DNA of 7,165 nt, from the NCBI GenBank assembly GCA_045602885.1, contig JAZSCJ010000109.1, forward strand, positions 1 through 7,165. Direction: 5' to 3'. Shown piece by piece: positions 5,989 to 7,165 of the stretch. Each line of letters starts with the position of its first letter. The first letter of the stretch is position 1. This DNA is from JAJPXI01 sp045602885 (GTDB taxonomy: Bacteria > Bacillota > Clostridia > Oscillospirales > Oscillospiraceae). The notes below the pieces were generated by a model. It ran no database searches, was not told the DNA's origin, and saw only the letters and a program-made list of their open reading frames with translations. The position numbers and the translations under genes were made by a program.

Positions 5989-6738
5989 TCAGATCTGCAC
6001 CTGTTTATAAAAATCAAGCGTTTTGAAGCCGCGCTCCATCTGGGTCAGCAAAAAGGCTTCCGCCGTGTCGCCCAGTTGCTTCATGGAGTGCTCGTCCAGA
6101 GAAAAGGAAAACAGCCGCTTGGGATCACCGTAAACGATATACCGCAGAGCCGACAAAGCGCCCGGCGACAGAGGCATGGAGATGCCGCCGCCCACCTCAT
6201 CCCGGCAGGCGGCGCAATGGAGTACGCCTTCGCTCAAATTGAGCTGGGCGCCCTCGGGCTCGGGTCGGCCACATACACCGCAGGCATCGGCCAGCGGCGC
6301 ATAACCGGCCACGCTCAACAGCCGCAGTTCAAAGGCCGCCTTGACCAGCGGCAGGGGCTTATTCAGCGTGTCCAGCGCATACAGCGAGTTGAGCAGCAGC
6401 GACAGCAGTTCCGGCTCAGCCTGCCCCTCCTCGGCCACCGCTTCGGTCACTTCAGCAAAGTAGGAACCAAGGGCCAGCTTTTCCATATCCTCACGCACAT
6501 GGCGAAACAGGGTAAGGGTAGCGCCTTCACTAAGGGTATAATAGTCCTTGTACTCAAACAGCGTCATATCCGACCAGGTCAAAAGCTGGGCGCAGGCCGC
6601 CAGCGCGCTGCCCTTGCGGCGGCAGCCGCGCGCCTTGACGGTGCGCTTGCCCCCCTCTTCGGTCAGCACAGTCAGAATCTTATCCGCCTCTTTATAATTG
6701 ACCTCGCGCAGGACAATGCCTTTTGTCACGATGTGCAT
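5989..6738 (-). CDS. recO: DNA repair protein RecO
   Basis: RecO works with RecR (and RecF) to load RecA onto SSB-coated single strands and to anneal complementary DNA in recombinational repair. The 249-residue product has the family's usual length. The N-terminal OB-fold opens with VTKGIVLREVNYKEADKIL (4-22) and includes EEGGKRTVKARGCRR (27-41). A mostly helical C-terminal part contains a four-Cys zinc site: Cys153-x2-Cys156 and Cys175-x2-Cys178, all intact. The start at 6738 matches the normal RecO N-terminus and has AGGTGA (6748-6743) 4 nt upstream. An in-frame ATG at 6867 would add 43 residues unlike RecO, and overlaps the yqzL-like gene and its RBS. It lies 23 nt downstream of the yqzL-like gene and is probably co-transcribed with it. 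It converges on the methyltransferase gene. Confidence 0.95.
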   Translation of the reverse strand: MHIVTKGIVLREVNYKEADKILTVLTEEGGKRTVKARGCRRKGSALAACAQLLTWSDMTLFEYKDYYTLSEGATLTLFRHVREDMEKLALGSYFAEVTEAVAEEGQAEPELLSLLLNSLYALDTLNKPLPLVKAAFELRLLSVAGYAPLADACGVCGRPEPEGAQLNLSEGVLHCAACRDEVGGGISMPLSPGALSALRYIVYGDPKRLFSFSLDEHSMKQLGDTAEAFLLTQMERGFKTLDFYKQVQI

Positions 6739-6761
6739 AACGTCACCTATGTACGGGGAAC

Positions 6762-6848
6762 TCAAGTCCCCCGGATTTTGCAGTACAGCAGATACGCTTC
6801 GGGCAAACCCGTGCGCAGAAAGAGATTCCACAAAGCTTGGGCGGTCAT
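6762..6848 (-). CDS. yqzL: YqzL-like microprotein
   Basis: A 28-residue product beginning MTAQALWNLFLRTGLPEAYL and ending in YCKIRGT. The pattern of an aromatic near the start, then a turn with TG, then a Y-LL/LY stretch resembles the YqzL-like family, small proteins of unknown function that sit directly upstream of recO in many Bacillota (about 47 residues in B. subtilis). The match is by eye and by position. The start is well supported: AAGGAGG (6863-6857) is an almost ideal ribosome binding site 8 nt from the ATG. It ends 23 nt before recO, in a different frame, and is probably in the same transcript. The product is shorter than the B. subtilis protein. Identity as a translated gene is more certain than the family name. 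Confidence 0.78.
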   Translation of the reverse strand: MTAQALWNLFLRTGLPEAYLLYCKIRGT

Positions 6849-6856
6849 AGACAACT

Positions 6857-6863
6857 CCTCCTT
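6857..6863 (-). promoter_or_regulatory. Strong ribosome binding site of the yqzL-like gene
   Basis: AAGGAGG on the minus strand, 8 nt before the ATG at 6848. This is the strongest Shine-Dalgarno in the window and the main evidence that the 28-codon frame is translated. Confidence 0.8.
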
Positions 6864-6939
6864 GCATATAGCGTTGCCCGTGACCGCCGCTTTATCAGTG
6901 GGAAATCTTACTCGTCCTTGAACCCAAAATTCTGAATCA

Positions 6940-7010
6940 AATGCGTATTATCGCGCCAGTTTGCCCCACGAAATTTCGATTTCGTGGGGTCCCCTTTTGA
7001 TTTCAATTCC
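6940..7010. repeat. 71-nt direct repeat, copy 1 (probably genomic)
   Basis: Identical to 7095-7165, offset 155 nt. It ends exactly where the adapter starts. It is continuous with upstream sequence, so it is probably the true genomic locus, and the same fragment was also sequenced as a short insert. Confidence 0.9.
6964..6989. repeat. 11-bp perfect hairpin with TTCG loop
   Basis: CCCCACGAAAT (6964-6974) and ATTTCGTGGGG (6979-6989) form a perfect 11-bp stem around TTCG. On the plus strand it is followed by TCCCCTTTT, only a short T-run; on the minus strand there is no T-run. It may be a terminator-like or small palindromic repeat element upstream of the yqzL-recO pair. The second occurrence at 7119-7144 is an assembly artefact, not a genomic repeat. 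Confidence 0.75.
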
Positions 7011-7094
7011 AAGTCGGATCGTAGCCATGTCGTTCTGTGAGCCAAGGAGTTGAATCTATCAATTGTCTTCCTAAGACCGCTTGGCCTCCGACTT
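7011..7094. other. BGI/MGI DNBSEQ sequencing adapter (contamination)
   Basis: Positions 7011-7052 read as the 42-nt MGI read-2 adapter (beginning AAGTCGGATCGTAGCCATGT). Positions 7053-7062 are a 10-nt sample index (AATCTATCAA). Positions 7063-7094 are the reverse complement of the 32-nt read-1 adapter (ending CTTGGCCTCCGACTT). The three parts add up exactly to the 84 nt between the two repeat copies, and the outer 8-bp inverted repeats AAGTCGGA/TCCGACTT are the shared adapter ends. The match is from memory of the published adapter sequences. This segment is not genomic DNA. Confidence 0.96.
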
Positions 7095-7165
7095 AATGCG
7101 TATTATCGCGCCAGTTTGCCCCACGAAATTTCGATTTCGTGGGGTCCCCTTTTGATTTCAATTCC
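7095..7165. repeat. 71-nt direct repeat, copy 2 (assembly artefact)
   Basis: An exact second copy of 6940-7010 that starts right after the adapter and ends at the window's last base, precisely at the insert end. This fits a circularised 71-nt insert plus 84-nt adapter read through a rolling-circle concatemer, where the assembler stopped at the 155-nt cycle. It should not be counted as a genomic repeat. Confidence 0.9.

Larger units (their letters stand above)
6849..7010. other. Upstream region of the yqzL-recO pair, truncated by the contig end
   Basis: No gene is visible in these 162 nt apart from the ribosome binding site of the yqzL-like gene. I found no convincing promoter on the minus strand. 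The segment contains the hairpin at 6964-6989 and the first copy of the 71-nt repeat. In many Bacillota era lies upstream of yqzL, so the upstream gene may simply be missing from this contig. Confidence 0.5.

Noticed and set aside
6739..6867. A 43-residue N-terminal extension of RecO starting at 6867
   Set aside because: The added residues do not resemble RecO and overlap the yqzL-like gene in another frame. The ATG at 6738 gives the normal RecO start and has its own AGGTGA.
6076..6921. A 281-codon open frame on the plus strand antisense to recO
   Set aside because: It is an antisense shadow of recO and yqzL with no family resemblance. The opposite frame encodes an intact RecO with its zinc site.
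7011..7094. A structured ncRNA, tRNA-like element or small mobile element with terminal inverted repeats
   Set aside because: The sequence is fully accounted for by the two MGI adapter arms and a 10-nt index. The inverted repeats are the shared adapter ends.
6940..7165. A CRISPR-like or tandem repeat array (two 71-nt repeats with an 84-nt spacer)
   Set aside because: There are only two copies, the unit is too long for a CRISPR repeat, and the spacer is a sequencing adapter.

Overview
The window looks like a metagenomic or draft-genome contig end from a fairly GC-rich Bacillota, most plausibly a gut clostridium of the Oscillospirales type. The order is an inference from gene content (HPr, MutS2, a YqzL-like microprotein next to RecO) combined with high GC; no single sequence here proves it. 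Most genes are GC-rich. One gene, at 5321-5902, is strikingly AT-rich (about 36% G+C, hand-counted over 5341-5880) and looks acquired.

Layout, left to right. On the minus strand, ptsH (HPr of the sugar phosphotransferase system) lies downstream of mutS2, but has its own strong promoter between the two genes. Divergently, on the plus strand, lies a two-gene heavy-metal efflux operon: a CadC/SmtB-type ArsR repressor and a Zn/Cd/Pb-type P1B ATPase. A consensus promoter and a textbook SmtB/CadC operator precede it, and a strong intrinsic terminator follows it. Next comes the AT-rich gene for a small membrane methyltransferase of the isoprenylcysteine carboxyl methyltransferase (ICMT/PEMT-like) group. 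Convergent to it, on the minus strand, are recO and, just upstream of recO, a 28-codon yqzL-like gene with a very strong ribosome binding site. In many Bacillota era precedes yqzL and recO; here the contig ends before it.

The metal module is self-consistent. The repressor has both the CVC (alpha-3) and the D-H/H-E (alpha-5) metal-ligand sets. Its operator overlaps the predicted transcription start, so metal binding should release the repressor and induce itself and the pump. The pump carries the CPC motif plus the Lys/Asp pair typical of Zn/Cd/Pb exporters. It lacks an N-terminal HMA domain and has Leu in place of the normally conserved Pro of the HP motif.

The right end (7011-7165) is not biology. 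Positions 7011-7094 match, from memory and at full length, the two BGI/MGI DNBSEQ adapter arms around a 10-nt index. The 71 bases after the adapter repeat exactly the 71 bases before it. This is what a short circularised insert read through a rolling-circle DNA nanoball would give. Genomic sequence should be considered to end at about 7010. I found no undescribed biological system; the most surprising structure in the window (a 155-nt periodic repeat with terminal inverted repeats) is explained by this artefact.
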